A stretch of DNA of 64,000 nt from Paenibacillus timonensis (GCF_022427145.1 NZ_JAKSXN010000018.1:1-64000), one strand, 5' to 3'; counted from the first letter of the stretch, positions 1-8,543 are shown. The notes: generated by a model not told the origin, from the letters alone. Program-made: numbers and translations.

Positions 1-303
1 CCCGCTTCTTCTCTCGAATTTGGTTTTGTCGCCTATTACTTCGAGATTTGGGGAGGTACTCCTTTTTCTATGTCCAAAAAAACCAGCTACATCAAGGGAT
101 ACGAATTATGAAATTGACTCGGTTTTCCATCTAATGGGGGCAAAACGGCGATAAATGGGTGAAATAAGTGGAGGTTTTCCACTTGGCGAATGCGATCGCG
201 GGGCAGGCCGGGGTAGGGTCAGTGCTGCAGGCTGGCGGCGCAGGGTCAGTGTTACAGGCCAACGATGCAGAGCCAGCGGTGCAGGCCAGCAAGCGGGTAG
301 AGC
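1..303. other. Non-coding left edge of window
   Basis: No convincing gene lies here. A 13-codon reading frame at 71-112 follows a purine-rich stretch but has no recognisable product. The region ends with an imperfect tandem repeat (separate entry) and the stop codon of the WYL regulator read from the right. A gene ending just left of the window may own the first bases. Confidence 0.5.
213..293. repeat. Three imperfect 27-bp tandem units
   Basis: Units at 213-239, 240-266 and 267-293 share the pattern GCAGGGTCAGTGTTACAGGC with several substitutions; the third is the most diverged. The array lies directly after the WYL regulator stop codon (in the gene's direction) and does not encode a recognisable protein. 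Confidence 0.6.
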
Positions 304-1263
304 CTACGAATACTTCTCCAACAGCTCGGTCAATGTCCGCCTCATCGTGTCCAACAGCTCCGGTGGGCCCAGTACGGTGGCATCCTGGCCGAGGCCGATG
401 AAGAACGCCGACAAGTATGGGAGCTCGCTGGCAGGGATCGGCCCCACCAACCGGCCAGAGCCGTCCTCGCGGACGTGCAGCTTCAGGCGGCGGTGGATGA
501 GCTGGCCCTCGCAGGCCTCAACGCCCAGCCGGCTAAGCTCGACAACGCAGTCCAGCAGCGCCGGCTTGCGGCCGAGGTGCTCCTCCCAGTTGCCGAGGTG
601 GATGTGGCGCAAATCGAGCGGCGCCGGAGCGCCGGGTCCCTCGGCTGCTTCGGCTGCGGCGATGCGGTCGCAGCGGAACATGCGGAAGTCGCGGCGCTCG
701 AAGCAATAGGCGGGGCAATACCATAAGCCGCCGCTGGCGAAGATGCCGACCGGTTGGATCTGCCGGCAGGTTGAGACGCCGCGGCGCGATTCGTATTCGA
801 TGCGAAGGACCTGTTGCCGAATGGCTCCTTCCAGCAGCAAGCCCAGATAAGGAAAAGCCGATTGACGCGCAGGAGTCACGAAGTCGACCCGGTTTTTCAT
901 TTGGTCGATACGGTCCCGCACGTCGCTGGACATGTAGTGATAGAACTTGCCGAGCGCCGAGGAGGCTTCCGTTTCGAACGGGAGAAACTCGTAATGGCGC
1001 AGGGCGTGGCTGGCGAAGAAGATCGACACCGCCTCCTCCTCCGTAAACGCGATCGGAGGGAGCACGCGCTCGTTAAGCACTTGGTATCCGCCATGCGGCC
1101 CAACCTCGGAATATAAGGGGACGCCGAGCTCGCTAAGCTCCTGCAAATCCCGCAGGATCGTGCGGGAGGAGACCCCGAATTCATCGGCCAATTCCTTGAC
1201 GGTAAATTTCCGTTTGCGGTTTACGGTCATCATCAGCTCCATGAGCCGTTTCGATTTGGACAT
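304..1263 (-). CDS. WYL-domain transcriptional regulator (YafY/DeoR-type HTH)
   Basis: DNA-binding regulator of 319 residues. Residues about 1-60 form an HTH_11/DeoR-type winged helix (KELADEFGVSSRTILRDLQE), followed by a WYL ligand-sensing region (about 125-200, with IEYESRRG and WYCPAYCFERRDFRMF) and a C-terminal WCX-like segment. Such proteins usually repress or activate neighbouring genes in response to a small ligand. The frame is open up to 1314, but I place the start at 1263 because GGAG lies 10 nt upstream and a promoter overlaps the longer version. It diverges from the VOC-family gene, its most likely target. The ligand cannot be told from sequence. Confidence 0.85.
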   Translation of the reverse strand: MSKSKRLMELMMTVNRKRKFTVKELADEFGVSSRTILRDLQELSELGVPLYSEVGPHGGYQVLNERVLPPIAFTEEEAVSIFFASHALRHYEFLPFETEASSALGKFYHYMSSDVRDRIDQMKNRVDFVTPARQSAFPYLGLLLEGAIRQQVLRIEYESRRGVSTCRQIQPVGIFASGGLWYCPAYCFERRDFRMFRCDRIAAAEAAEGPGAPAPLDLRHIHLGNWEEHLGRKPALLDCVVELSRLGVEACEGQLIHRRLKLHVREDGSGRLVGPIPASELPYLSAFFIGLGQDATVLGPPELLDTMRRTLTELLEKYS

Positions 1264-1285
1264 GTCTTCGTAGCTCCGTTCATGA

Positions 1286-1314
1286 ATTTTATTATTTATG
1301 ACAATAGTTGTCAC
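1286..1314 (-). promoter_or_regulatory. Promoter of WYL regulator with overlapping palindrome
   Basis: On the minus strand GTGACA (1314-1309), a 17 nt spacer and TAAAAT (1291-1286) form a plausible sigma-A promoter. A perfect palindrome, TGACAA-TAG-TTGTCA, occupies 1299-1313, covering the -35 and spacer. A TATTAT just to its right (1315-1320) could be the -10 of the divergent gene. This is the expected geometry for an autoregulatory operator of the WYL protein. Confidence 0.55.
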
Positions 1315-1410
1315 TATTATGGGCTACACTGAGATCAAAGTCCAGTAAACGGACTTAATCCGGCGCCTCGGCGTGCGGGGAATTGATGAATATAAAGGAG
1401 CGGATCGAAC

Positions 1411-1833
1411 ATGATTTTATTGGCTAGCCCGTTGATTGCGATGAATGGAGAAGCGGCGGAGGCGATTGCTTTCTATGAACAAGCGCTGGAGGCGAAGGTG
1501 GTCTTTAAGCAAACCTTCGGTGAAATGCCGGAGCCCAAGGAGCCGATGAGCGAGGAACTGCAGAAACGGATTTCCCATTCGGTGTTGAAGCTGGGAGACG
1601 CCGAGATGTACGTGTCGGACAAGTTTCCGGACGAGCCGCACAGCGTCGGCAACCAGGTGACTGTGTGCCTCACGGTGGACACGGCCGAGCACGCGCAGCG
1701 GTTGTTTGACGCCCTGAAGCAAGGAGGCGAGGTGCACCGGCCGCTGCAGCCGATCTATTTCAGCCCGGCGTACGGCATCGTCACCGATAAGTTCGGCGTC
1801 ACCTTCTACGTATTTACCAGACGACCGGCGTAA
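1411..1833 (+). CDS. VOC family protein (PhnB/glyoxalase-like)
   Basis: A 140-residue protein of the vicinal oxygen chelate superfamily, PhnB-like branch (pattern MNGEAAEAIAFYEQAL near the N terminus; HSVLKLGDAEMYVSD in the middle; SPAYGIVTDKFGVTFYVF at the end, as in 3-demethylubiquinone methyltransferase-like/PhnB proteins). These are small cytosolic beta-alpha-beta-beta-beta dimers with varied or unknown substrates. AAAGGAG lies 10 nt before the ATG. It diverges from the WYL regulator and is followed by a terminator, so it appears to be a single-gene unit, probably under WYL control. The exact function is unknown. Confidence 0.85.
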   Translation: MILLASPLIAMNGEAAEAIAFYEQALEAKVVFKQTFGEMPEPKEPMSEELQKRISHSVLKLGDAEMYVSDKFPDEPHSVGNQVTVCLTVDTAEHAQRLFDALKQGGEVHRPLQPIYFSPAYGIVTDKFGVTFYVFTRRPA

Positions 1834-1848
1834 AGCCGGATCCTCGGC

Positions 1849-1882
1849 GGCCTTTTCGCTTTTTTGGCGAAAGGGCCGTTTT
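1849..1882 (+). terminator. Rho-independent terminator after VOC gene
   Basis: GGCCTTTTCGC (1849-1859) pairs with GCGAAAGGGCC (1867-1877) across a T-rich loop, followed by TTTT. It sits 15 nt after the VOC stop codon. Confidence 0.7.
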
Positions 1883-1930
1883 CCTATGCTATGATAGGAG
1901 TCAGGAGAATGACAAGGGAGGTGGGAGCCC

Positions 1931-2269
1931 GTGCCCCTACGCGAAATCACGGAGCAGGAATGGCTGGAGCGAATGGAGAAGAGGATGGAGACGGAGCAAG
2001 CGGAAAGGGCAACCGGCAGAGAGGCTTTGTTTTTCGTAACGGCTCTCTGCGGAACCTGCCAATTGGCGGAAAAGATGCTGGAGATCGTCCTGGCGTCCGG
2101 CCCTTGCATTCCGGTGTCCAAACTGAACATCAACTATACCCCGAGGCTGCGGGAGCGGTGGCAGATCGCCAGCGTCCCTTGCCTGGTCGTGCTGCAAGAC
2201 GGCGAGCCGGTCCGGCAGGAATACGCCATGCGTTCGGTGGTGGACTTGAGCGAGTGGCTGCGGGCTTGA
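1931..2269 (+). CDS. Thioredoxin-like family protein
   Basis: A 112-residue cytosolic protein with a thioredoxin fold. The redox motif is CGTC (in FFVTALCGTCQLAEKML, about residues 40-43) in place of the usual CGPC, and the cis-proline is in the strand ASVPCLVV. It lacks a signal peptide. Start is GTG at 1931 with AGGGAGGTG a few bases upstream; no ATG gives a sensible N terminus. It probably reduces or transfers disulfides, but its partner is unknown. It precedes the MoxR gene by about 70 bp. Confidence 0.8.
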   Translation: MPLREITEQEWLERMEKRMETEQAERATGREALFFVTALCGTCQLAEKMLEIVLASGPCIPVSKLNINYTPRLRERWQIASVPCLVVLQDGEPVRQEYAMRSVVDLSEWLRA

Positions 2270-2342
2270 TCGCCTTGGCCAATAGCAAAAGGAAAGCGGT
2301 AACAAACGGACTCCTAATTTTGCGATAAAGGTGGTTATACCT

Positions 2343-3311
2343 ATGGAACTGCGGGAAGCGATAGAGATTATCGGGCGGATTCGCCGCAATATCGGCGAGG
2401 TGGTGGTCGGGAAGGAGGAAGTGGTCGACCTGCTGCTCGCCGCCTTGCTCGGGAACGGGCATGTGCTGCTGGAGGACGTGCCGGGCACCGGAAAAACGCT
2501 TTTGGCCAAAGCGCTGGCCAAATCGCTCGGCGGCGATTTCAAGCGGATTCAATTTACGCCGGACCTGCTGCCTTCGGATTTGAGCGGCATTAACTTCTAC
2601 AACCAAAAAACCGGGGAATTCGAGTTCCGCTCCGGGCCGGTGTTCACCCACGTGTTGCTAGCCGACGAGATCAACCGGGCGACGCCGCGGACGCAATCCA
2701 GTCTGCTGGAGTGCATGGAGGAGCGGCAGGTGACGATCGACGGGGTGACGCATGAGTTGGCGGCGCCGTTCTTGGTCATGGCGACGCAAAACCCGGTCGA
2801 CCAACAGGGGACGTTCCCGTTGCCGGAGGCCCAATTGGACCGCTTCCTGATGCGGATCGCCATGGGATACCCGACGTCCGACGAGGGCGTGTCCATCCTT
2901 CGGCGCTTCAAGGAGCGCCAGCCGTTGGCCGAGCTGGGTCCGGCCGCCTCGGCCGCGGAAGTGGCGGAAGCGCAGCGGTTCGCGCGGTCCGTCCGCGTGG
3001 AGGAGGACCTGCTCGCCTACATTGTGGCAATCACCGAGGCGACCCGGAAGCATCCGGAGGTCAAGCTGGGAGCAAGCCCGCGGGCGAGCATGAGCTTGCT
3101 GCGCGCCTCGCAAGGGTTTGCGCTGCTCCAGGGCCGCGATTACGTGACGCCGGACGACATCAAGGCGGTGGCCGCGCCGGTGCTGGCGCATCGGCTGCTT
3201 CTGCGCCACGGGCTGCGCGGCGCGGACCAACCCGGCGCCGAGGTGGTGCGCCAAGCGCTCGAGCAGGTGGAGGTTCCGGCCGAAACGGTGCCGGCGGCAA
3301 AGGGAAATTAG
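2343..3311 (+). CDS. MoxR family AAA+ ATPase
   Basis: A 322-residue chaperone-like AAA+ ATPase. Walker A is PGTGKT (47-52), Walker B LLADE (105-109), sensor 1 ATQN (147-150), and the C-terminal AAA lid (about 240-310) contains GASPRASMSLLRAS. MoxR proteins act with a von Willebrand/DUF58 partner in folding or activating enzyme complexes. A GTG at 2331 would extend the frame by four codons, but the AAAGGTGG at 2327-2334 fits the ATG at 2343. The DUF58 gene follows after 12 bp, the usual two-gene arrangement. Confidence 0.93.
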   Translation: MELREAIEIIGRIRRNIGEVVVGKEEVVDLLLAALLGNGHVLLEDVPGTGKTLLAKALAKSLGGDFKRIQFTPDLLPSDLSGINFYNQKTGEFEFRSGPVFTHVLLADEINRATPRTQSSLLECMEERQVTIDGVTHELAAPFLVMATQNPVDQQGTFPLPEAQLDRFLMRIAMGYPTSDEGVSILRRFKERQPLAELGPAASAAEVAEAQRFARSVRVEEDLLAYIVAITEATRKHPEVKLGASPRASMSLLRASQGFALLQGRDYVTPDDIKAVAAPVLAHRLLLRHGLRGADQPGAEVVRQALEQVEVPAETVPAAKGN

Positions 3312-3323
3312 GGGGACGAACCG

Positions 3324-4409
3324 ATGTCGATGCAGCTTCCATGGCTCCTTGTCAGCGCCGCGCTGATTATCGTGCTGCTGGCGTTCGTGTACCGCTGGCG
3401 GGCGCTTAAAGGTATTCAATATCGACGCTATTTCACCGAACGGGCGGTGTTCGAAGGGGATACCGTCGAGATGGTCGAGGTCATCGCCAACGCCAAGCTG
3501 CTGCCGCTGCCGTGGTTGCGGCTCGAATCGAGCATTGCCGCCGGCCTGACGTTCGGGCGGCAGAGCAATTTGAATATCCATGCCGGGGAGATCTACCAGA
3601 ACCACAGCAGCTTGTTTTACTTGCGGTCGTACCGGCAAATCACCCGACGCCACGAAGTGGTCTGCTCGCGCCGGGGGCAATATCGGCTCGAGTCGGCAAC
3701 GATGACGACGGGCGACCCGCTGGGGCTGAACGCCGAGGTCAAGCGATTCCCTCTGGACCTTGAGCTGCTCGTTTACCCGCGGATTCTGGAGCTGCAGGAG
3801 CTGCCGCTGCCGAACCACAGCTGGCTGGGGGAACTGCCCGTCCGGCGCTGGATCGTGGAGGATCCATTCCTGACGGCGGGCATTCGCGAGTACCGGCCCG
3901 GGGATCCGCTCGGAAACATCAACTGGAAGGCGACCGCCCGCACCGGCGAGCTCCAGGTACATAAACGCGATTATACGGCCGACCACCGGCTGATGATCTG
4001 CCTGAACCTGGAGACCAGCGATTCGATGTGGAGAACGGTCGTCGAACCGGAGCGCATCGAGCTGGGCATCCGCTATGCGGCGACCGTGGCCGAGCATGCG
4101 CTGCGCAGCGGCCTGGCAGCGGGGTTCGCCTGCAATGCGCGTTTGGCCGACGGACCAAGGGAGCCGATCCGCATCGAGCCGCATGCGTCCTCCGACCAGC
4201 TCACGCTGTTGTTGGAGACCCTGGCTCGGATGGTGCTGGACAAAACCGCTTCGATGATCCGGATGCTGGAAATCGAACTGGAGGCGGGGGCGACCGATAC
4301 CGACTACCTGATCATCTCCTGCCACCAAGGGGAGAAGCTGGCGGAAACGGCCGAGCTGCTGCGGCAAAACGGCAACGGCGTGGAGTGGATGGAGATTCCC
4401 GCAGTATAA
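3324..4409 (+). CDS. DUF58 domain-containing protein
   Basis: A 361-residue membrane protein. Two hydrophobic segments lie at the N terminus (about 5-22), followed by a beta-rich domain and the DUF58 core with its typical signature YRPGDPLGNINWKATARTG (about 192-210) and a von Willebrand-like region (LMICLNLET). DUF58 proteins are co-transcribed with MoxR ATPases and usually with a transglutaminase/DUF4129 protein. Here such a partner is missing next door and a DUF4129 protein appears at 28.8 kb. AGGGGGACGAACCG precedes the ATG. Confidence 0.92.
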   Translation: MSMQLPWLLVSAALIIVLLAFVYRWRALKGIQYRRYFTERAVFEGDTVEMVEVIANAKLLPLPWLRLESSIAAGLTFGRQSNLNIHAGEIYQNHSSLFYLRSYRQITRRHEVVCSRRGQYRLESATMTTGDPLGLNAEVKRFPLDLELLVYPRILELQELPLPNHSWLGELPVRRWIVEDPFLTAGIREYRPGDPLGNINWKATARTGELQVHKRDYTADHRLMICLNLETSDSMWRTVVEPERIELGIRYAATVAEHALRSGLAAGFACNARLADGPREPIRIEPHASSDQLTLLLETLARMVLDKTASMIRMLEIELEAGATDTDYLIISCHQGEKLAETAELLRQNGNGVEWMEIPAV

Positions 4410-4424
4410 ATCGCCATATATGCA

Positions 4425-4460
4425 AGAAGAAGCGCCGGTCAAGGATCCGGCGCTTCTTCT
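4425..4460. terminator. Bidirectional terminator between DUF58 and sortase genes
   Basis: A perfect 14-bp stem, AGAAGAAGCGCCGG with CCGGCGCTTCTTCT, around an 8-nt loop. It lies between the convergent DUF58 and sortase genes; the right arm includes the last codons of the sortase reading frame. The A/T-rich flanks allow it to work for both strands. Confidence 0.75.
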
Positions 4461-5116
4461 ATTAATTTGGCCGTAAGCAGGAATCGTTCCGGGGCTGGCC
4501 CGACATAGGTGAACGGGTAGCAGGTAATCAGCGTCAGCAGCGGCTCGGTGGAGGCCTGAACCGCATCGGCGTCGTCCTCGTCGACGATTCTTCGCCCCGT
4601 TACCTCATAGGCGAAACGCCCCGAGGATGTCTCGACCTTGATCCGGTCGCCCGCTTTCAGCTTGCCGAGGCTGCGGAAGACAGTATCCCGATGGCCGGCG
4701 AGCACGCTGTTGCCGTCTTCGCCGGGGAGCGGGCTGCCGGGAACATGCCCTGCTCCCAGCTTAAGCGGCCCGTTCCCGGTTCCCTCTACGATCGCATAGC
4801 GCTGATCGAGGGAAGGGAAGGCGATTTCGCCGAGAAGCTCGCCGTCCGCCGCCGCTCCCGCAGGCGCCGCCGAACCTCCGTCGCCCCCCGTTTGCCGAAG
4901 CTTTCCGGCCAACGCAGGGGACAGCGGATTTTCGTCTGCTGCCCGCGCCGCGCTGCTGCCTTCCGTTTCCCGCTGCAGCTCATCCCATTGCCGCAGGGCT
5001 TGCTGTGCGTCCAGAGGAGCGCGGATCGCCTGAAACGTGGAGTAGGCCAACACTATCAAGGAGACGGAAAACATCAGCCATGCAGCCATTCGCAGTAACG
5101 GACGTTTGCGCCGCAT
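4439..5116 (-). CDS. Class D-type sortase
   Basis: A 225-residue membrane-bound transpeptidase that links proteins with an LPxT-type signal to peptidoglycan. An N-terminal transmembrane anchor (about 9-30) is followed by a low-complexity linker and the sortase beta barrel. The catalytic triad is visible: His142 (LAGHRDTVF), Cys199 (TLITCY) and Arg211 (PERFLL). Length and the single N-terminal anchor fit class D. The start lies 3 nt after the stop of the upstream TasA-like gene, so the two form one unit and that protein is the probable substrate. Confidence 0.9.
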   Translation of the reverse strand: MRRKRPLLRMAAWLMFSVSLIVLAYSTFQAIRAPLDAQQALRQWDELQRETEGSSAARAADENPLSPALAGKLRQTGGDGGSAAPAGAAADGELLGEIAFPSLDQRYAIVEGTGNGPLKLGAGHVPGSPLPGEDGNSVLAGHRDTVFRSLGKLKAGDRIKVETSSGRFAYEVTGRRIVDEDDADAVQASTEPLLTLITCYPFTYVGPAPERFLLTAKLIEEAPDP

Positions 5117-5119
5117 CGA

Positions 5120-5989
5120 TTATTCCCGCCCGGATTTTCGGAGGAACATGCCGGTTCCGACTGTGGCAAACAAACTGATCAGAATCAGGTTAAACCAAGG
5201 ATTCGCCGTTTGCGGCAGCTCCTCCATCATGCCCTGGCCGCTATCGCCCGGTCCCGGACCGGGATCGGCCGGCGGTGTTTGCGTAGGGTCTTGAGGCGCC
5301 AGATCCGGTTCATCCGGCTGCTCCGGCGTGGAGGAATCGGGCTCCTCCCCGGAGGGGGTTCCCGGAGGCAGCTCGCCTGGTTGTTCCGGGCTCACTCCCG
5401 GGTTGCCTGGAGGGTTGCCTCCGCTCACGGGAGTCGGATCATTCGGCTGGGACGGCCCGCCGCCCGGAGGATTGGAGCCCCCTCCGCCGCCGTTCGAAGG
5501 CGGTTCTTCGGCATAAGCGGAAAAGGCGAACGCGATCGTCGCCGCCTTGCCTTGATACTCATTGCCGGCCTCCTCCGGGAAAATGACGCTTAAATCGAAT
5601 TCATTCTCCCCGCCCGCCGCGAGGCGGCCCAAAGCGATGTCCTGCTGCTCTTGATGCAGCGCGCCGTCATAGATGACGGTGTCCCCGTCTTTAACGGTCA
5701 ACTGAAGGACATCGAAGAACTCCGTATCCCCCGAGACAAAGCGCGTCCGCACCTTGTAGTCGAAAGCGGCGGTGCCGTCGTTGGCGACCGTAAACGTCCG
5801 CTCGACCCGGTCCCCGGGTTTTAAATTGCTCATCGGAAGCTCGCTGCTCAATTCCGTTCCAATCCGCAGCTTCAGGGTATCTGCTGCGGCGTTGGCCTGT
5901 CCTGCATGCCACACCACCCCGGCCAGGATGGAAGCGGCGTAAACGGCTATGGCATATTTGCGGTAGCCCCGATTCCTCACCCTTTTCAA
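5120..5989 (-). CDS. TasA/camelysin-like surface protein with LPQTA sorting signal
   Basis: A 289-residue secreted protein. It has a signal peptide (about 1-34, cleaved near ANAA), then a TasA/camelysin-like beta domain (residues about 36-165; LKPGDRVERTFTVANDGT and FPEEAGNEYQGKAATIAFAF are typical). A long Gly/Pro/Glu-rich wall-spanning stalk follows (about 168-255). The C terminus is a sorting signal: LPQTA, a hydrophobic stretch and a basic tail (RKSGRE). TasA proteins form matrix fibres; this one should instead be anchored covalently by the adjacent sortase. AAAGGATGG lies before the ATG. Confidence 0.88.
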   Translation of the reverse strand: MKRVRNRGYRKYAIAVYAASILAGVVWHAGQANAAADTLKLRIGTELSSELPMSNLKPGDRVERTFTVANDGTAAFDYKVRTRFVSGDTEFFDVLQLTVKDGDTVIYDGALHQEQQDIALGRLAAGGENEFDLSVIFPEEAGNEYQGKAATIAFAFSAYAEEPPSNGGGGGSNPPGGGPSQPNDPTPVSGGNPPGNPGVSPEQPGELPPGTPSGEEPDSSTPEQPDEPDLAPQDPTQTPPADPGPGPGDSGQGMMEELPQTANPWFNLILISLFATVGTGMFLRKSGRE

Positions 5990-6088
5990 TGGTCCCCATC
6001 CTTTCCCTTCCTTGCGACTCGGTTCGGCCCATTCAAGCTGCAGCAGGTATTCAATCCCTGCCGGAGGGCAACCGCCATTCGCTAGAAT

Positions 6089-6124
6089 GTTCGTTATAAC
6101 GAACCAATGCTTATGTCTATTATA
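6089..6124 (-). promoter_or_regulatory. Promoter and palindromic operator candidate of the TasA-like/sortase unit
   Basis: On the minus strand TATAAT occupies 6124-6119; the -35 is weak. A perfect 16-nt palindrome, GTTCGTTATAACGAAC, lies at 6089-6104, about 8-23 nt downstream of the predicted transcription start, where a repressor would block the polymerase. The half-site GTTCGTT resembles the SinR box of Bacillus (GTTCTYT), but identity of the regulator is not shown by the sequence. Confidence 0.5.
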
Positions 6125-6175
6125 TCTATTTTTTAGTAAATGGGAAGGGGGAAATCAGGCGAAACGTTTCATGCG

Positions 6176-7099
6176 TCAAGTGGGTTGGTTGCCCCGGGCA
6201 AACCGCAACCAATCCCGCCCTGCCCGGAAAATCTCCTTCACCCCCGGAGGCCGGACGAGATAATAAGGCGTGACTCGGCCTCCCCAGTTGGTCTTGGAGT
6301 AGGCGACGGTGGGGAGATTGGCCCCGGCGAAATCGAATTCGGCAAAGCCGGCGTCCGCCAAGTCCTGCAGGGCAAAGCTTTGCGATTGTTGAACCACGCC
6401 CCGGTTCAGATGCTCCGTTTTGCTGGCGGCGATCCATCCGAACGCGCGCCGGCCGTCCAGCGCAACCACTACGCTGGCGCTGACCGGTTCTCCCGATGGC
6501 GCATAACAGACATAGGCCCGAAAGGCTTGATCCCCCAGCAGGTCCTGGACCCGCTCAAGGTCCTGCAGCGTGAGCCGGTGGCTGAAGCCCTGCCGCGACT
6601 CCGTGCCCTGTAGGCATTGATGCACCTCGGCCATATTCCGCGACAACGCCGTCCGGTAGCCGGCGGCAGCCGCCTTTTTGATTTTTGCGCGGATCTCCGT
6701 GCTGGCCTGCTCGAGGGCGTAGGGGAGCTCCACGACGTACGTATATTTCACCTCTGCTTTAAAACCGCTCCACAAAAAGGGACGGATGTCGGCAATATCG
6801 GGCGGGAAAACGAAGCTGGCGCTGCGCTGGGTCTTTAGCAAATCCGGAATCATCGCCTTGGCGGCTTCGTGCCATTGCCGGTTTAACTTATAAGGCTTAT
6901 CCGTCGGTGTCGGATGGAAGGCGAAGGGGTGGTAAGGATTCAAAGGCGGCAAATACAAGTGGCCTTTCCGGTTGAAGAAAAACAATCCCTCCCCCCGCGC
7001 CGCCGAATTGGAGGCTTCCCAACGGACGACGCGTGCGCTGCAACCCCATTTTTGGGTGTGGAATTCCGCCCATTTTTCCCATAAATCGCGATTGTTCAT
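6176..7099 (-). CDS. FemAB-like GNAT acyl/aminoacyl transferase
   Basis: A 307-residue cytosolic protein resembling the FemAB/BioF2-like GNAT family found in exopolysaccharide loci. Features are a basic N-terminal half with FFFNRKGHLYLPPLNPYHPF, a central VVELPYALEQASTEIRAKIKKAAAAG (lysine-rich hinge typical of the group), and a GNAT-like segment VSASVVVALDGRRAFGWIAAS followed by FDFAGANLPTVAYSKTNWGG. Family members transfer acyl or aminoacyl groups to lipid-linked or sugar substrates. It diverges from the EPS genes to its right. The substrate is unknown, perhaps an amino sugar of the EPS. Confidence 0.75.
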   Translation of the reverse strand: MNNRDLWEKWAEFHTQKWGCSARVVRWEASNSAARGEGLFFFNRKGHLYLPPLNPYHPFAFHPTPTDKPYKLNRQWHEAAKAMIPDLLKTQRSASFVFPPDIADIRPFLWSGFKAEVKYTYVVELPYALEQASTEIRAKIKKAAAAGYRTALSRNMAEVHQCLQGTESRQGFSHRLTLQDLERVQDLLGDQAFRAYVCYAPSGEPVSASVVVALDGRRAFGWIAASKTEHLNRGVVQQSQSFALQDLADAGFAEFDFAGANLPTVAYSKTNWGGRVTPYYLVRPPGVKEIFRAGRDWLRFARGNQPT

Positions 7100-7268
7100 A
7101 TTGATTACCTCGGGTTTCTTTTTAAGGCATACCGCGCCTTACAGCCAGCCTATGATCTTGTCCAGCCGAATATGCGCAATAGACGCGGCGCGGACCAAGG
7201 CATATGCCGCTCCCTCCGGAGAGACTTGGCATTATATATAAGCAAACGAACGCATAGGAGGGAAGACC

Positions 7269-8543
7269 ATGATATCGGTAACGAATTTTGGGGCGAAAGG
7301 CAACGGAGTGACGGACGACACCGCGGCCATTCAAAGGGCGCTCAACCAGGCGGCGGCAACCGGAGATACCGTTTATTTCCCCAAGGGGGTCTACTTGGTC
7401 AATCCGGCCAAAACCTTGCAAGTTGGCGGCAACACCACGGTCAAGGGAGAAGGCCGCGCCTCGGTCATCCGCGCCTCGTCCAGCAGTTTTGGCTGGGAGT
7501 TGGTGCGGGTGACGGGCAAGGACATCCTGTTAACTGGCCTTGTTCTTGACGGCAATCGGCGGGTGAACCGGGCGCTGACGATTGCCGGAGGGAGTGCGAG
7601 GGTTACGGCTCAAGGGTTGCTCGTCCAAGGGGCCACGCATAGCAGTGACCGGCGCAGCGATTATTATGCGGGCGTCGTGTCCGGCATCGTGGTGCTCGGC
7701 AACACGGAGTCGATTGCCATTCAGGGATCCGAGATCGCTGACGTTGTCGCTCGAAACGTGGGAGGAACCGGTCTTGTCGCCCGGGGAATTTACGTCACGA
7801 CAACCTGGGCCAGCAGGGAACGGGCCGCTCGGCAGGTATCGATCACCGGCTGCTCCATTCATCATATCGGCCCGGCCGACGACGGCGACGGCATCTATTA
7901 TGAGGACCCGGCGATGGAGGAGAACCGAGGTACGTCGGTCGGCAGTCTGATCGTCGGCAACCGCTTCGATTATTGCGCCAAGCGGGCGGTCAAGGTGTTT
8001 GCCAAAGGGGTCACCGTGCGCGGCAATGCGATCAACAATCCTTACCTGGGCAACAACTACTATATGGGCGTGGAAAAAGGCCGGCTGGCGCCGGACATGT
8101 ATGCGGCGATCAGCATCTACGGAGGAGACAGCGTCGTAGAGGGCAACCAAATCGCCGGCAACGGCAGCTTTTATGCGGCGATCGAAGTCGGGGCTGGCGT
8201 GACCGTCGAAAACGTGGCCATTCAAGGCAACTCCGTCGTCATGGGCAGCCAAAGCGAGATCAAGGGAACAACGGCGATTCGTCTCGGGAACATCCGCGAT
8301 TTCGTGATTGGGAGCAATGATCTGCAAAACGGCGAACGCGGAATCTGGACTTGGCAAAACGCCGAGAATGGGCGAATCGAAAACAACGTGATCCGCATGC
8401 CGCGGGGCGGCGGGATCGACTTGACGACGTACCTGCGCGGGTATACCCAAAAGAATATTTTCTGCACGGGGAACCGGATTACGGCGTCTTCCTTCAAAGT
8501 GAAAACCTCCTCGTTAACCAATGCGAATGTGGTGGTTCAGTAG
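7269..8543 (+). CDS. Right-handed beta-helix protein (pectate-lyase/GH28-like fold)
   Basis: A 424-residue parallel beta-helix protein. The N terminus has the signature of the pectate lyase superfamily domain (NFGAKGNGVTDDTAAIQRAL), and repeated strands follow to about residue 410 (GNRFDYCAKRAVKVFAKG, GNQIAGNGSFYAAIE). Such proteins cut or modify polysaccharides, here presumably the EPS. It has no signal peptide or membrane segment, unlike its membrane-anchored paralogue at 24969-26303; the segment around DMYAAISIYGGD is nearly the same in both. AGGAGGG is placed 6 nt before the ATG. It opens the plus-strand EPS operon. Confidence 0.82.
   Translation: MISVTNFGAKGNGVTDDTAAIQRALNQAAATGDTVYFPKGVYLVNPAKTLQVGGNTTVKGEGRASVIRASSSSFGWELVRVTGKDILLTGLVLDGNRRVNRALTIAGGSARVTAQGLLVQGATHSSDRRSDYYAGVVSGIVVLGNTESIAIQGSEIADVVARNVGGTGLVARGIYVTTTWASRERAARQVSITGCSIHHIGPADDGDGIYYEDPAMEENRGTSVGSLIVGNRFDYCAKRAVKVFAKGVTVRGNAINNPYLGNNYYMGVEKGRLAPDMYAAISIYGGDSVVEGNQIAGNGSFYAAIEVGAGVTVENVAIQGNSVVMGSQSEIKGTTAIRLGNIRDFVIGSNDLQNGERGIWTWQNAENGRIENNVIRMPRGGGIDLTTYLRGYTQKNIFCTGNRITASSFKVKTSSLTNANVVVQ

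Noticed and set aside
71-112. 13-codon reading frame MSKKTSYIKGYEL
   Set aside because: Too short to support, with no known product and a weak start context.
1417-2133. 238-codon minus-strand frame across the VOC and thioredoxin-like genes
   Set aside because: It overlaps two supported genes in antisense and carries no domain.
2658-4442. 594-codon minus-strand frame across MoxR and DUF58 genes
   Set aside because: Both plus-strand proteins have clear domain motifs and ribosome binding sites.
6089-6104. LexA/SOS box
   Set aside because: The order of the half-sites, GTTCG...CGAAC, is the reverse of the Gram-positive LexA box CGAAC...GTTCG.
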